Shown: positions 1 to 8,344 of the stretch, one piece after another
Layout of the letters: every line of letters begins with the position of its first letter
Numbering within the stretch: the stretch's first letter is position 1
DNA from: Mycolicibacterium aromaticivorans JS19b1 = JCM 16368
GTDB taxonomy: Bacteria > Actinomycetota > Actinomycetes > Mycobacteriales > Mycobacteriaceae
DNA: 64,000 bases
Assembly: GCF_000559085.1 (NCBI RefSeq)
Contig: NZ_JALN02000001.1
Coordinates: 1,736,001-1,800,000 of the forward strand
Reading direction: 5' to 3'
Notes under the pieces: generated by a model
What the model was told of the DNA's origin: nothing
Databases searched by the model: none
Seen by the model: only the letters and a program-made list of their open reading frames with translations
Program-made: the position numbers and the translations under genes

Positions 1-2023
1 ATCGCAACCCACCCTCGGCGGGGATGCCCAGCAGCAGCGCACCGATGCCGCTGGAGCGTCCGCCGTTGCCCTCGCGCCATCCGCCGATGACGGCCTCCTG
101 CGTGTTCCAGTTCTTGTCCTTGATCCACGCCGCCGACCGCCGGCCCGGTTGATACGTCGAATCCCACTTCTTGGCGACCACACCCTCCCACTTCTTCGAG
201 CGGGAGAACTCCAGTGCCTCCGGACCGTCACCGTCGAGCAAAGGTGGCACGATGAGATCGGTTCCCTCGGCGAAGGTTTCGAGTATCTTCCGGCGGTCGC
301 GGTACTTGGCCTTCAGCAGTGAGCGCCCGTCGAGCCGCAGAATGTCGAACGCCCAGAATTCGATCCGAGTGGCGCGCACCCGGTTCTGCATCTCGCCGAA
401 GTTCGGCACCCCGTCGGCATCGAGTGCCACCACCTCCCCGTCGAGGATGACGTCGTGGTCGGCGAGATCCTTCGCCAGCGAGCGTAATTGGGGATAGTCA
501 GCGGTCAGGTCTCGTCCGCTGCGTGACTGCGCCCGCAGCTGTCCGTCAGAAATCTCGACCAGCAACCGATACCCGTCGAACTTGCCCTCGAAGGCGTACT
601 CCGCCGCGGTCAGCTTCTCCACCGACCCCAGCGTGGCCAGCATCGGCGAGTAGTCCTGCAACCGGGGTGTCGGCTGTTCCTTCATCCGGTGCGCCAGCCA
701 CTGGTCGCCCTTGGTCTGAATCAGGGCGTAGCGTCCGGAGATTCGTTGGCCGTGGAGGTCGACGATCACCTCACCGCCCTTCTCCGCGCCGGAGTCCCGG
801 AACTTCTCGGCGTCATAGGTGCCGGAATCCCAGATGATCACCTTGCCGCCGCCGTACTCCCCTTTCGGAATGTCACCCTCGAACGTCCCGTACTCCAGCG
901 GGTGATCCTCGGTATGCACCGCGAGACGGTTGACGGCCGGGGTGTCCGGCAGATTCTTCGGCACCGCCCACGACACCAGCACGCCGTCGTGCTCCAGCCG
1001 GAAGTCGTAGTGCAGCCGCCGCGCATGGTGTTCCTGGATGACGAACGTGTTGTTCTGCCCGACCGCAGGCGTCGCCTTGGGCACCGGCTCCGGCGTCTTG
1101 GTCGCATCGCGCATGCTGCGGTATGTGGTCAGCCGATCATGCTTGGGCACGTCGTCGTCCAGCCCGGCCAGCAGATCGCCCTGCTCGGCGACCCGCGCCA
1201 GCACCTCGTGGTACTCCAGGTGCCGCAGCGCAGGATCGCCGATCTCATCCCACGTCCGCGGGGCGGCAACCGTCGGCGTATCCCGGCCGCGAAGCGAATA
1301 CGGCGCGATCGTGGTCTTGGAGCCGTTGTTCTGACTCCAGTCCAGAAAGATCTTTCCGGCCCGAAGGCTCTTGGTCATCGTCGCGGTGACGAGCTTGGGC
1401 ATACTCTTCTCGAGCTGTTCAGCCACCCGGCGGGCCACCACCACCGCCCCGCTGCTACTGACCGGATCGGCCAGCGGCGCATACAGATGCAGCCCCTTGC
1501 TGCCGCTGGTGAGTGGGTAGACCGTCAGCCCGATGTCGTCCATCAGCTCGCGCACGGCGTTAGCCACCTCGCACAGCTGCGGCATGGTCACGCCTTCGCC
1601 CGGGTCGAGGTCGAACACCAAACGTGTTGCCGGGCCGATCTTTCCGTTCGCGGTGAACCGCCACTGCGGCACATGGACTTCCAGCGACGCCTGCTGCGCA
1701 ATCCACGCCAATCCCGTCGGGGTCTCGATGATCGGGTAGGTGGTGCTACCCGACCGGTGGTCCACCGTCGCGCGCTCCAGCCACCCCGGCGCCGAACTGG
1801 CCAGCTGCTTTTCGAAGAATGCGGGTTCGCCGACGCCGTTGGGCCAGCGTTTCCGGGTGACGGGCCGCCCTGCGATATGCGGCAGCATCACGTCGGCGAT
1901 GGTCGTGTAGTAAGAGAACACGTCGGCCTTGGTGGTGCCGGTCGACGGGTAGAGCACCTTGTCCGCGTTGGTGAGCACCACGCGCGGTCCTCGCGTCGCC
2001 CCCGGCGGCCACACGTCGTTCAC
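1..2023 (-). CDS. ligD: ATP-dependent DNA ligase LigD, 3' end outside window
   Basis: Multifunctional NHEJ ligase that works with Ku at double-strand breaks. About 674 codons are visible; M. tuberculosis LigD is about 759 aa, so roughly the last 85 are missing beyond base 1. Domains in order: primase/polymerase (about residues 10-290), 3'-phosphoesterase (about 320-430, with HHARRLHYDFRLEHDG), and ligase (from about 455) with the nucleotidyl-lysine motif EGKFDGYR. The GTG at 2023 is chosen because a TACCGT -10 box (2035-2030) lies exactly 6 nt before it, as in a leaderless transcript. With this start the catalytic lysine is K481, the same number as in the M. tuberculosis enzyme. An ATG one codon earlier (2026) would start before the predicted transcript. 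Divergent from the small secreted gene and ku. Confidence 0.95.
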   Translation of the reverse strand, partial: MNDVWPPGATRGPRVVLTNADKVLYPSTGTTKADVFSYYTTIADVMLPHIAGRPVTRKRWPNGVGEPAFFEKQLASSAPGWLERATVDHRSGSTTYPIIETPTGLAWIAQQASLEVHVPQWRFTANGKIGPATRLVFDLDPGEGVTMPQLCEVANAVRELMDDIGLTVYPLTSGSKGLHLYAPLADPVSSSGAVVVARRVAEQLEKSMPKLVTATMTKSLRAGKIFLDWSQNNGSKTTIAPYSLRGRDTPTVAAPRTWDEIGDPALRHLEYHEVLARVAEQGDLLAGLDDDVPKHDRLTTYRSMRDATKTPEPVPKATPAVGQNNTFVIQEHHARRLHYDFRLEHDGVLVSWAVPKNLPDTPAVNRLAVHTEDHPLEYGTFEGDIPKGEYGGGKVIIWDSGTYDAEKFRDSGAEKGGEVIVDLHGQRISGRYALIQTKGDQWLAHRMKEQPTPRLQDYSPMLATLGSVEKLTAAEYAFEGKFDGYRLLVEISDGQLRAQSRSGRDLTADYPQLRSLAKDLADHDVILDGEVVALDADGVPNFGEMQNRVRATRIEFWAFDILRLDGRSLLKAKYRDRRKILETFAEGTDLIVPPLLDGDGPEALEFSRSKKWEGVVAKKWDSTYQPGRRSAAWIKDKNWNTQEAVIGGWREGNGGRSSGIGALLLGIPAEGGLR

Positions 2024-2061
2024 CATCTCACGGTATTACCCGCTGTTACCGTGGACTAGTG
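2021..2061. promoter_or_regulatory. Overlapping head-to-head leaderless promoters
   Basis: On the minus strand TACCGT (2035-2030) sits 6 nt before the ligD GTG at 2023. On the plus strand TACCGT (2047-2052) sits 6 nt before the GTG at 2059. The predicted start points are 36 nt apart, so the two polymerase footprints overlap almost completely. The sites are seen in the sequence; leaderless transcription and mutual exclusion are inferred. Confidence 0.55.
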
Positions 2062-2283
2062 GTCAAAATGCTGGCGGTGGCGCTTCTGGTGCTGCCCGCA
2101 TTGATCGGTGTTCCGCAGGCGGCCGCGGATCCGGAGGATCACGTGCCGTACTGCTCGGGTGATCAGACCCCGATGAACAACAACTGCCAGTACGCCCCCG
2201 AGCAGGGCTACATGAGCGGCGCGCCGGGCGCCAACCCGGATACCCCGCTTGGGCTGAATCCGGGCGTCGAGGCTGCCATCTAG
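2059..2283 (+). CDS. Small secreted protein, unknown function
   Basis: 74-residue protein with an N-terminal signal peptide (hydrophobic core LAVALLVLPALIGV, likely cleavage after AAA near residue 23). The mature part is short, acidic and Pro/Asn-rich, with two cysteines (CSGD and NNNCQY) that could form one disulfide. The GTG at 2059 follows a TACCGT box by 6 nt, which favours a leaderless start there over the in-frame ATG at 2068. It lies between ligD and ku, and 36 nt separate it from ku. I do not recognise a named family; it resembles the many small exported proteins of mycobacteria. Confidence 0.7.
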   Translation: MVKMLAVALLVLPALIGVPQAAADPEDHVPYCSGDQTPMNNNCQYAPEQGYMSGAPGANPDTPLGLNPGVEAAI

Positions 2284-2319
2284 CCTCGGTAAGTCCGATC
2301 GCCCCTGCATACTGGACAG

Positions 2320-3237
2320 ATGCGTTCCATCTGGAAAGGCTCGATCGCATTCGGTCTGGTGAACGTCCCTGTCAAGGTGTACAGCGCCACCGAAGACCAC
2401 GATCTGAAATTCCATCAGGTGCACGCCAAGGACAACGGCCGCATCCGCTACAAGCGCGTCTGCGAAGTGTGCGGTGAGGTCGTCGAATACCGCGACATCG
2501 CCAAGGCCTTCGAATCCGACGACGGGCAGACCGTGGTGATCACCGACGAGGACATCGCGACACTGCCCGAGGAACGCAGCCACGAGATCGAAGTGGTGGA
2601 GTTCGTGCCCGCCAGTGAGATCGACCCGCTGATGTACGACCGCAGTTATTTCCTGGAGCCCGATGGGAAATCGTCGAAGTCGTATGTGCTGCTGGCCAAA
2701 ACGCTTGCCGATACCGACCGGGTCGCCATCGTGCATTTCGCGCTGCGCAGCAAGACTCGGCTGGCGGCGCTGCGGGTCAAGGACTTCTCCAAGCGCGACG
2801 TGATGGTCATCCACACGCTGCTCTGGCCCGACGAGATCCGCGACCCCGACTTCCCCGGGCTCGACAAGGAAGTCGAGATCAAACCGGCCGAACTGAAGAT
2901 GGCCGGCCAGGTCGTCGAGTCGATGGCCGACGACTTCCGCCCCGACGAGTTCCGCGACACCTATCAGGAGCAGCTCCGCGAACTCGTCGCCGCCAAGCTC
3001 GAAGGTGGAGAGGCGTTCACCACCGAGGACCAGCCCGCCGAGCTCGACGAGACCGAGGACGTCTCCGACCTGCTGGCCAAGCTGGAGGCCAGCGTCAAAC
3101 GTCGCCGCGGCGGATCAGGTGATAGCGACGGCGAGGCCAAGAAGGCACCGGCGAAAAAGGCGGCCGCGAAGAAGGCGCCCGCCAAGAAGACCGTTGCGAA
3201 GAAGGCGCCGGCCAAAAAGACCGCGAAGAAGTCCTGA
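2320..3237 (+). CDS. ku: Non-homologous end-joining protein Ku
   Basis: Bacterial Ku homodimer that encircles DNA ends and recruits LigD. 305 aa. The opening MRSIWKGSIAFGLVNVPVKVY is typical of the family, the Ku core spans about residues 1-260, and a Lys/Ala/Pro-rich tail follows from about 270. The ATG at 2320 has CATACT (2308-2313) 6 nt upstream and no Shine-Dalgarno sequence, so it may also be leaderless. It lies close to ligD in divergent orientation, as in M. tuberculosis Rv0937c/Rv0938, with one small secreted gene inserted. The long basic tail is the main difference from the shorter slow-grower version. Confidence 0.95.
   Translation: MRSIWKGSIAFGLVNVPVKVYSATEDHDLKFHQVHAKDNGRIRYKRVCEVCGEVVEYRDIAKAFESDDGQTVVITDEDIATLPEERSHEIEVVEFVPASEIDPLMYDRSYFLEPDGKSSKSYVLLAKTLADTDRVAIVHFALRSKTRLAALRVKDFSKRDVMVIHTLLWPDEIRDPDFPGLDKEVEIKPAELKMAGQVVESMADDFRPDEFRDTYQEQLRELVAAKLEGGEAFTTEDQPAELDETEDVSDLLAKLEASVKRRRGGSGDSDGEAKKAPAKKAAAKKAPAKKTVAKKAPAKKTAKKS
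3139..3234 (+). repeat. Degenerate AAKKAP/PAKK tandem repeats encoding the Ku tail
   Basis: About 32 codons built from imperfect units such as KKAPAKKAAAKKAPAKK, with repeated gccaagaag/gcgaagaag triplets at the DNA level. Lysine-rich tails of this kind occur on mycobacterial nucleoid proteins and on some fast-grower Ku proteins, where they add non-specific DNA affinity. Confidence 0.8.
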
Positions 3238-3375
3238 GCCGTTCGGGATGTGAATTTTCTGGCGATTCTCCGAACTCGCCACCAAAGTAGAACGTGTTTC
3301 AGTTACGTTCCGAAAGGAGCGTCATCAACCGCAGCGGTCTTGTTACGGTGTTCGCCGACAAGGGAAGAGAGACAC

Positions 3376-4167
3376 GTGATACTCGATAAGTTCAGACTTG
3401 ACGGTCAAGTTGCAGTGGTCACCGGCGCGGGCCGCGGCTTGGGAGCGGCGATCGCCGTCGCATTCGCCGAAGTCGGCGCCGACGTCGTCATCGGCTCGCG
3501 CACCCAGTCCGAATTGGAGTCGGTGGCCAAGCAGATCGAGGCGGTGGGCCGCCGCGCCCACATCGTCGTCGGCGACCTAGCCCACCCCGAGACCACGGCC
3601 GAGTTGGCCGGCAAGGCCGTCGAAGCATTCGGCAAGCTCGACATCGTCGTCAACAACGTCGGCGGCACCATGCCCAACGCGCTGCTCAACACCAGCGTCA
3701 AGGACATGAAGGACGCGTTCACGTTCAACGTCCTCACCGCGCACGCCCTCACGCTGGCCGCCGTACCGCTGATGATCGAGCACGCCGGCGGCGGCAACAT
3801 CATCAACATAACCTCGACGATGGGCCGACTGGCCGGCCGCGGATTCGCCGCCTACAGCACGGCTAAGGCCGCCCTCGCGCACTACACCCGGCTCACATCG
3901 CTGGACCTCTCTCCGAAGATCCGGGTCAACGCGATCGCACCGGGCTCGATCCTGACATCGGCGCTGGAGATCGTCGCCTCCAACGACGCGCTGCGCGACC
4001 CGATGGAGAAGGCGACGCCGATGAAACGACTCGGCGATCCGCTCGACATCGCCGCGGCCGCGGTCTATCTCGCGTCGCCCGCCGCCAGTTATCTGACCGG
4101 CAAGATCATCGAGGTCGACGGCGGCCTCATCGTGCCGAACCTCGATCTTCCCATCCCAGACCTGTAG
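3376..4167 (+). CDS. SDR-family oxidoreductase (Rv0927c-like)
   Basis: Classical short-chain dehydrogenase of 263 aa. It has the Rossmann motif TGAGRGLG (about residues 16-23), NNVGG, a catalytic Ser in NITST, YSTAK as the Tyr-x-x-x-Lys pair, and a C-terminal EVDGGL segment. The GTG at 3376 is chosen over the earlier in-frame start at 3250 because it follows the purine-rich aagagaga, and because the upstream 40 codons do not look like SDR sequence. Next to the DapB-like gene in the same order as M. tuberculosis Rv0927c-Rv0926c, so the two probably act on related substrates. Substrate unknown. Confidence 0.85.
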   Translation: MILDKFRLDGQVAVVTGAGRGLGAAIAVAFAEVGADVVIGSRTQSELESVAKQIEAVGRRAHIVVGDLAHPETTAELAGKAVEAFGKLDIVVNNVGGTMPNALLNTSVKDMKDAFTFNVLTAHALTLAAVPLMIEHAGGGNIINITSTMGRLAGRGFAAYSTAKAALAHYTRLTSLDLSPKIRVNAIAPGSILTSALEIVASNDALRDPMEKATPMKRLGDPLDIAAAAVYLASPAASYLTGKIIEVDGGLIVPNLDLPIPDL

Positions 4168-4204
4168 ACCCACATCTTTACGGCTGAGACCTGTGAGGAG
4201 CACC

Positions 4205-5278
4205 ATGCCCATCCGCGTCGCGCAAGTCGGCACCGGCAATGTCGGTGTCCACGCACTCAGGGGATTGATCACCAACCCCGAGTTCGAACTCACCGGGGTC
4301 TGGGTTTCCTCGGACTCCAAGGCCGGTAAGGACGCCGCCGAACTGGCCGGGCTCTCCGAGGCCACCGGCGTCACCGCCACCACCGATCTCGACGAGATCC
4401 TGGCCGCCAAGCCGGATTGTGTGGTCTACAACGCGCTGGCCGACAACCGGCTGCCCGAGGCGCTCGAGGACTACCGCCGCATCCTGGCAGCCGGCGTCAA
4501 CGTGGTCGGCAGCGGGCCGGTGTTCCTGCAGTGGCCGTGGGAGGTGATTCCCGAGGAGATGATCAAGCCACTGGAAGATGCTGCCCAGCAAGGTAATTCG
4601 AGCTTGTTCGTCAACGGCATCGACCCCGGCTTCGCGAACGACCTGCTGCCGCTGGCGCTGGCGGGCACCTGCCAGAGCATCGAGCAGATCCGGTGCATGG
4701 AGATCCTCGACTACGCCACCTACGACAGCGCCACCGTGATGTTCGACGTGATGGGCTTCGGCAAGCCGCTCGACGACATCCCGATGCTCCTGCAGCCCGG
4801 CGTACTGAGCCTGGCCTGGGGTTCGGTGATTCGCCAGATCGCTGCCGGACTCGGCCTCGAACTCGACGGCATCGAGGACATGTACGTGCGCGAACCCGCG
4901 CCGGAGGACATCGAGATCTCTGCGGGCACGATCGCGAAAGGCACCGCGGCGGGACTGCGCTTCGAGGTGATCGGCTTGGTCGGCGGCGCTCCGGTGATCG
5001 TCGTCGAACACGTCACCCGACTGCGCGAGGACCTGTATCCGGAGTGGCCGCAGCCGGCCCAGCCCGGCGGCAACTACCGCATCGAGATCACCGGCGAACC
5101 GTCGTATGCGGTGGACGTGTGCCTGGGATCGCCGAACGGCGACCACAATCACGCCGGACTGGTGGCCACCGCGATGCGACTCGTCAACGCCATTCCCGCA
5201 GTGGTGGCCGCACCGGCAGGCATCCGCACCACGATCGACTTGCCGCTCGTCACTGGCAAAGGGCTGTACGCTCCCTAG
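4205..5278 (+). CDS. DapB-like NAD(P)-binding dehydrogenase (Rv0926c-like)
   Basis: 357 aa, matching the roughly 358-aa M. tuberculosis Rv0926c. It starts with a Rossmann fold (VAQVGTGNVGVHALRG, residues 4-19) and has the dihydrodipicolinate-reductase-like architecture of the 2,4-diaminopentanoate dehydrogenase group, including FVNGIDPGFANDLLP near the dimer and active-site region. The ATG at 4205 has gaggag just upstream; the GTG at 4193 lies inside that ribosome-binding site. It follows the SDR by 37 nt. The reaction is unknown; oxidation of an amino acid or amine with NAD(P) is the family-level guess. Confidence 0.8.
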   Translation: MPIRVAQVGTGNVGVHALRGLITNPEFELTGVWVSSDSKAGKDAAELAGLSEATGVTATTDLDEILAAKPDCVVYNALADNRLPEALEDYRRILAAGVNVVGSGPVFLQWPWEVIPEEMIKPLEDAAQQGNSSLFVNGIDPGFANDLLPLALAGTCQSIEQIRCMEILDYATYDSATVMFDVMGFGKPLDDIPMLLQPGVLSLAWGSVIRQIAAGLGLELDGIEDMYVREPAPEDIEISAGTIAKGTAAGLRFEVIGLVGGAPVIVVEHVTRLREDLYPEWPQPAQPGGNYRIEITGEPSYAVDVCLGSPNGDHNHAGLVATAMRLVNAIPAVVAAPAGIRTTIDLPLVTGKGLYAP

Positions 5279-5316
5279 GTAGGGAAAATGCCACGAAGGG
5301 TCAGGAGGAGATGTCC

Positions 5317-5643
5317 ATGCGGCAAAGGCTCCGCTATGTGTTTCCGGTCATCATGGCGGCCGGAGCGGCCGCCGGTGCGCTCGCGCCAATCGCGGTTGCC
5401 GACACGACGCTGATCAACCCGACGCTCCCCAGCTGTGTCGACACCGGCGGCAGCACCGTCATCGGCGGCCAGAACACCGAGTGCGCCACACCCGGCAACG
5501 TCGAGCTCAACTCCACCCCGGAAGTTCCGGAGGATTTCGCCTACCCCTGGGGTGACGAGTTCTACGGTCCCGCACTGATCTTCGGTGGCCCCGGCCCCGC
5601 CGACAACGGCGGCGGAGGAGGCCACGGCGGCGGAGGCCGCTGA
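5317..5643 (+). CDS. Small secreted Cys-containing protein, paralogue 1
   Basis: 108 aa with a signal peptide (core VFPVIMAAGAAAGALAPI, likely cleavage after AVA near residue 28). The mature part has CVDTGGSTV, TECATPGNVELNSTPE, an acidic aromatic stretch and a glycine-rich C terminus (GGGGGHGGGGR). The ATG at 5317 is preferred because ggaggag lies 6 nt upstream, whereas the ATG at 5311 directly abuts that sequence. It shares the C-x-DTG-x-STV and C-x-TPG pattern with the next gene, so the two are tandem paralogues. Function unknown. Confidence 0.75.
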   Translation: MRQRLRYVFPVIMAAGAAAGALAPIAVADTTLINPTLPSCVDTGGSTVIGGQNTECATPGNVELNSTPEVPEDFAYPWGDEFYGPALIFGGPGPADNGGGGGHGGGGR

Positions 5644-5673
5644 CTTCGAAGCACGGCCACGAAGGAGGCCACC

Positions 5674-5916
5674 ATGCGAACCAAGATCGTTCTTGGCGCT
5701 CCCCTACTGATTGCGGTCGCGAGCGTGGTGCTGGCCGTCCCGGCGGCTGCCCGCCCGGCTCAGTGCACCGACACCGGCCCGAGCACGACGGTCTGCGAGA
5801 CGCCGGGCCATACCGCGATCGTCACCTCACCCAACCCAGCCCTGCAGAACCCGCTGGCCGGCTGGGGCTACGGCGGCTTCGGTATCGGGCTGGGCGGGAT
5901 TTTCATCGGTTTGTGA
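5674..5916 (+). CDS. Small secreted Cys-containing protein, paralogue 2
   Basis: 80 aa. Signal peptide core IVLGAPLLIAVASVVLAV with cleavage likely after AAA or ARP near residue 27. The mature part CTDTGPSTTVCETPGH with VTSPNP mirrors the preceding gene, and ends in a Gly/Phe/Ile-rich segment (GFGIGLGGIFIGL). A near-perfect Shine-Dalgarno gaaggagg precedes the ATG. Two cysteines could form one disulfide outside the membrane. 30 nt separate it from paralogue 1, and it lies just upstream of mntH. Function unknown. Confidence 0.75.
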   Translation: MRTKIVLGAPLLIAVASVVLAVPAAARPAQCTDTGPSTTVCETPGHTAIVTSPNPALQNPLAGWGYGGFGIGLGGIFIGL

Positions 5917-5951
5917 CCAACCTTTTCGGTTACCCTAACTTTTCAGTTTGA
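5911..5951 (+). promoter_or_regulatory. Candidate mntH promoter and operator
   Basis: TACCCT (5931-5936) and the overlapping TAACTT (5936-5941) fit the mycobacterial TANNNT -10 pattern. Just upstream AACC-TTTTC-GGTT (5919-5931) is a short inverted repeat that could be a metalloregulator half-site. The start point would leave a leader of fewer than 15 nt before the GTG. The regulator (MntR or another) cannot be told from sequence. Confidence 0.3.
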
Positions 5952-7199
5952 GTGACCGGAGAGAAAGCTCGGCGGTTGGCACAGGTGACGGGGGCCCGCA
6001 CTGCGGGCTGGTATCTGCTCGGCCCTGCCTTTGTCGCGGCGATCGCCTACGTCGATCCGGGCAATGTCGCGGCCAACATCAGCGCCGGCGCCCAGTTCGG
6101 ATATCTGCTGGTGTGGGTGATCGTCGTGGCCAACGTGATGGCCGGATTGGTCCAGTATCTGTCGGCCAAACTCGGTCTGGTCACCGGGCGCACCCTCCCT
6201 GAAGCCGTTCGTGACCACACCCGCACACCGACCCGGGTCGGGTACTGGCTGCAAGCTGAGTTGGTGGCCATCGCCACCGACGTCGCCGAAGTGGTCGGCG
6301 GTGCCATCGCGCTGCGGCTGCTGTTCGGCTTGCCGCTCCTGGTCGGCGGGGTTATCACCGGCGTGGTGTCACTGGCGCTGCTGGCCGTGCAGGACCGCCG
6401 GGGCCAGCGGGTGTTCGAGCGGGTGATCACCGGCCTGCTGCTGGTGATCGCGATCGGCTTCCTGTCCAGCCTCTTCGTCCGGACGCCGCCGGCCGCCGAG
6501 GTGGTGGGCGGCCTGCTGCCCCGCTTCGATGGCCCGGAGAGCGTGCTGCTGGCCACCGCGATGCTCGGCGCCACCGTGATGCCGCACGCCGTCTACCTGC
6601 ATTCCGGCCTCGCCCGCGACCGGCACGGACACCCCGAGGCCGGTGCCCCGCGCGCCCGGTTGCTGCGGATCACGCGGTGGGACGTCAGCATCGCCATGCT
6701 GGTCGCGGGTGCGGTCAACATGTCGATGCTGTTGATCGCGGCGACCAACCTGCAGGGCCGCGATGACACCGACTCGATCGAGGGGGCGCACGCGGCCGTC
6801 CGCGACGCGCTGGGGCCAGGAGTCGCATTGCTTTTCGCGATCGGACTACTGGCCTCGGGGCTGGCCTCGACGTCGGTCGGCGCGTACGCCGGGGCGATGA
6901 TCATGCAGGGGTTGCTGCGCAAGACGTTCCCGTTGTTGGTGCGCAGGCTCGTAACACTGATCCCGGCACTGGTGGTGCTGGGCACGGGCATCGATCCCAG
7001 CCGCGCGCTGGTGATTTCTCAGGTGGTGCTGTCGTTCGGGATCCCGTTCGCGCTGGTGCCGCTGATCCGACTGACCAGCAAGGCCACCCTGATGGGAGCC
7101 GACGTGAACAGTCGGGTGACCACGGCATTCGGCTGGGCGGTTGCGGCGGTGATTACGCTGCTGAACGTGGTACTGATCTATCTGACCCTCGCCCACTGA
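5952..7199 (+). CDS. mntH: Nramp-family Mn2+/divalent metal transporter MntH
   Basis: Proton-coupled divalent metal importer of the inner membrane. 415 aa with 11 predicted helices. Helix 1 carries DPGN (YVDPGNVAANIS, residues 35-46) and helix 6 carries MPHAVYLHS, the two unwound segments that bind Mn2+/Fe2+ in this family. The GTG at 5952 gives MTGEKARRL and has no clear Shine-Dalgarno, which suits a short-leader transcript. It corresponds to Rv0924c, extending the synteny with Rv0926c-Rv0927c. The next gene starts 2 nt after its stop and is probably translationally coupled. Confidence 0.93.
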   Translation: MTGEKARRLAQVTGARTAGWYLLGPAFVAAIAYVDPGNVAANISAGAQFGYLLVWVIVVANVMAGLVQYLSAKLGLVTGRTLPEAVRDHTRTPTRVGYWLQAELVAIATDVAEVVGGAIALRLLFGLPLLVGGVITGVVSLALLAVQDRRGQRVFERVITGLLLVIAIGFLSSLFVRTPPAAEVVGGLLPRFDGPESVLLATAMLGATVMPHAVYLHSGLARDRHGHPEAGAPRARLLRITRWDVSIAMLVAGAVNMSMLLIAATNLQGRDDTDSIEGAHAAVRDALGPGVALLFAIGLLASGLASTSVGAYAGAMIMQGLLRKTFPLLVRRLVTLIPALVVLGTGIDPSRALVISQVVLSFGIPFALVPLIRLTSKATLMGADVNSRVTTAFGWAVAAVITLLNVVLIYLTLAH

Positions 7200-7201
7200 C
7201 G

Positions 7202-8254
7202 ATGAGGCACCCGTACTTCGCCTACGGGTCCAATCTCTGCGTGCAGCAGATGGCCCGGCGCTGTCCCGAGGCCGCCGACCCCCGGCCGGCGACCCTGGCC
7301 GACCACGACTGGTTGATCAACGAGCGCGGCGTCGCGACCGTCGAACCCTTCGCGGGCAGCGAAGTGCACGGAGTGCTGTGGTGGCTGACCGACCATGACC
7401 TGGCCACCCTGGACAGCGCCGAAGGGGTGCCGGTGCGCTACCGCCGCGACCGGCTGACCGTGCAGACCGCCGACGGCCCCGCCCCGGCCTGGGTGTACAT
7501 CGATCACCGCACCGAGCCCGGCCCGCCCCGGCCGGGCTATCTGGAACGCATCATCGACGGCGCCCAGCACCACGGCCTACCGCAGCGCTGGGTCGACTTT
7601 CTGCGCCGCTGGGACCCCGCGCACTGGCCGCGACCCCTGGCGTCGAACAAGACTGGACCACAATCGCTTTCGGAACTGCTCGCCGATCCGGCGGTGGTCG
7701 AGGTGAGCCGCCTGCGCTCACGGTTCGGGTTCCTGGCCATCCACGGCGGCGGCCTGGAGCAGATGACCGACGTGATCGCCGAACGAGCCGCCGACGCGGC
7801 CGGGGCGTCGCTGTATCTGCTGCGGCACCCCAAGGACTACCCGCATCACCTGCCGTCAGCGCGCTACCTCGGTACCGAATCAGACCGCCTCGCTGCGTTT
7901 CTCGATCACGTCGACGTGGCGGTCTCCCTGCACGGGTACGGGCGCATCGGCCGCAGCACCGAGCTGCTCGCCGGTGGCGGGAACCGGGAACTGGCCGACC
8001 ACCTGGCCGCCCACATCGAGCTGCCGGGCTACCGCATCGTCACCGACCTCGACGCGATCCCCGCCGAACTGCGCGGTCTGCATCCGAACAACCCGGTCAA
8101 CAAGGTGAGCTGCGGCGGAACGCAGCTGGAATTGCCGACGCGGGTGCGCGGCATCAGCCCGCGCAGTCAACCGCCGAATGCCGATGGCCTGTCCCCTGTC
8201 ACCTCCGCACTGGTGCAGGGCCTGGTGACCGCAGCGCACTCCTGGACGCTATAA
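7202..8254 (+). CDS. Fusion: gamma-glutamylcyclotransferase + poly-gamma-glutamate hydrolase
   Basis: 350-aa fusion. Residues 1 to about 115 are a GGCT/AIG2-fold domain: FAYGSN with the backbone-binding YGSN motif, and LDSAEGVPVRYRR with the likely catalytic Glu. Residues about 165-350 match the YjqB/DUF867 poly-gamma-glutamate hydrolase family, with probable zinc ligands in AIHGGGLE and AVSLHG and the following GGGNRELADHL. Both halves handle gamma-glutamyl bonds, so the protein may hydrolyse a gamma-glutamyl polymer or peptide and cyclise the product to 5-oxoproline. No signal peptide is seen, so it is probably cytosolic. It starts 2 nt after mntH. Domain calls are from motifs; the combined activity is inferred. 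Confidence 0.75.
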   Translation: MRHPYFAYGSNLCVQQMARRCPEAADPRPATLADHDWLINERGVATVEPFAGSEVHGVLWWLTDHDLATLDSAEGVPVRYRRDRLTVQTADGPAPAWVYIDHRTEPGPPRPGYLERIIDGAQHHGLPQRWVDFLRRWDPAHWPRPLASNKTGPQSLSELLADPAVVEVSRLRSRFGFLAIHGGGLEQMTDVIAERAADAAGASLYLLRHPKDYPHHLPSARYLGTESDRLAAFLDHVDVAVSLHGYGRIGRSTELLAGGGNRELADHLAAHIELPGYRIVTDLDAIPAELRGLHPNNPVNKVSCGGTQLELPTRVRGISPRSQPPNADGLSPVTSALVQGLVTAAHSWTL

Positions 8255-8344
8255 CCGTCTGGAATGCGAACTCCAGCAGTCGAATCGGTTAACGACGACC
8301 TCGTCTGACGCTTCTCGGCCCGGCGTTGCGACAGGATCCACCGT

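Noticed and set aside
3139..3234. Repeats as a CRISPR array
   Set aside because: The repeats are in frame, encode Lys/Ala, have no unique spacers and no cas genes are nearby.
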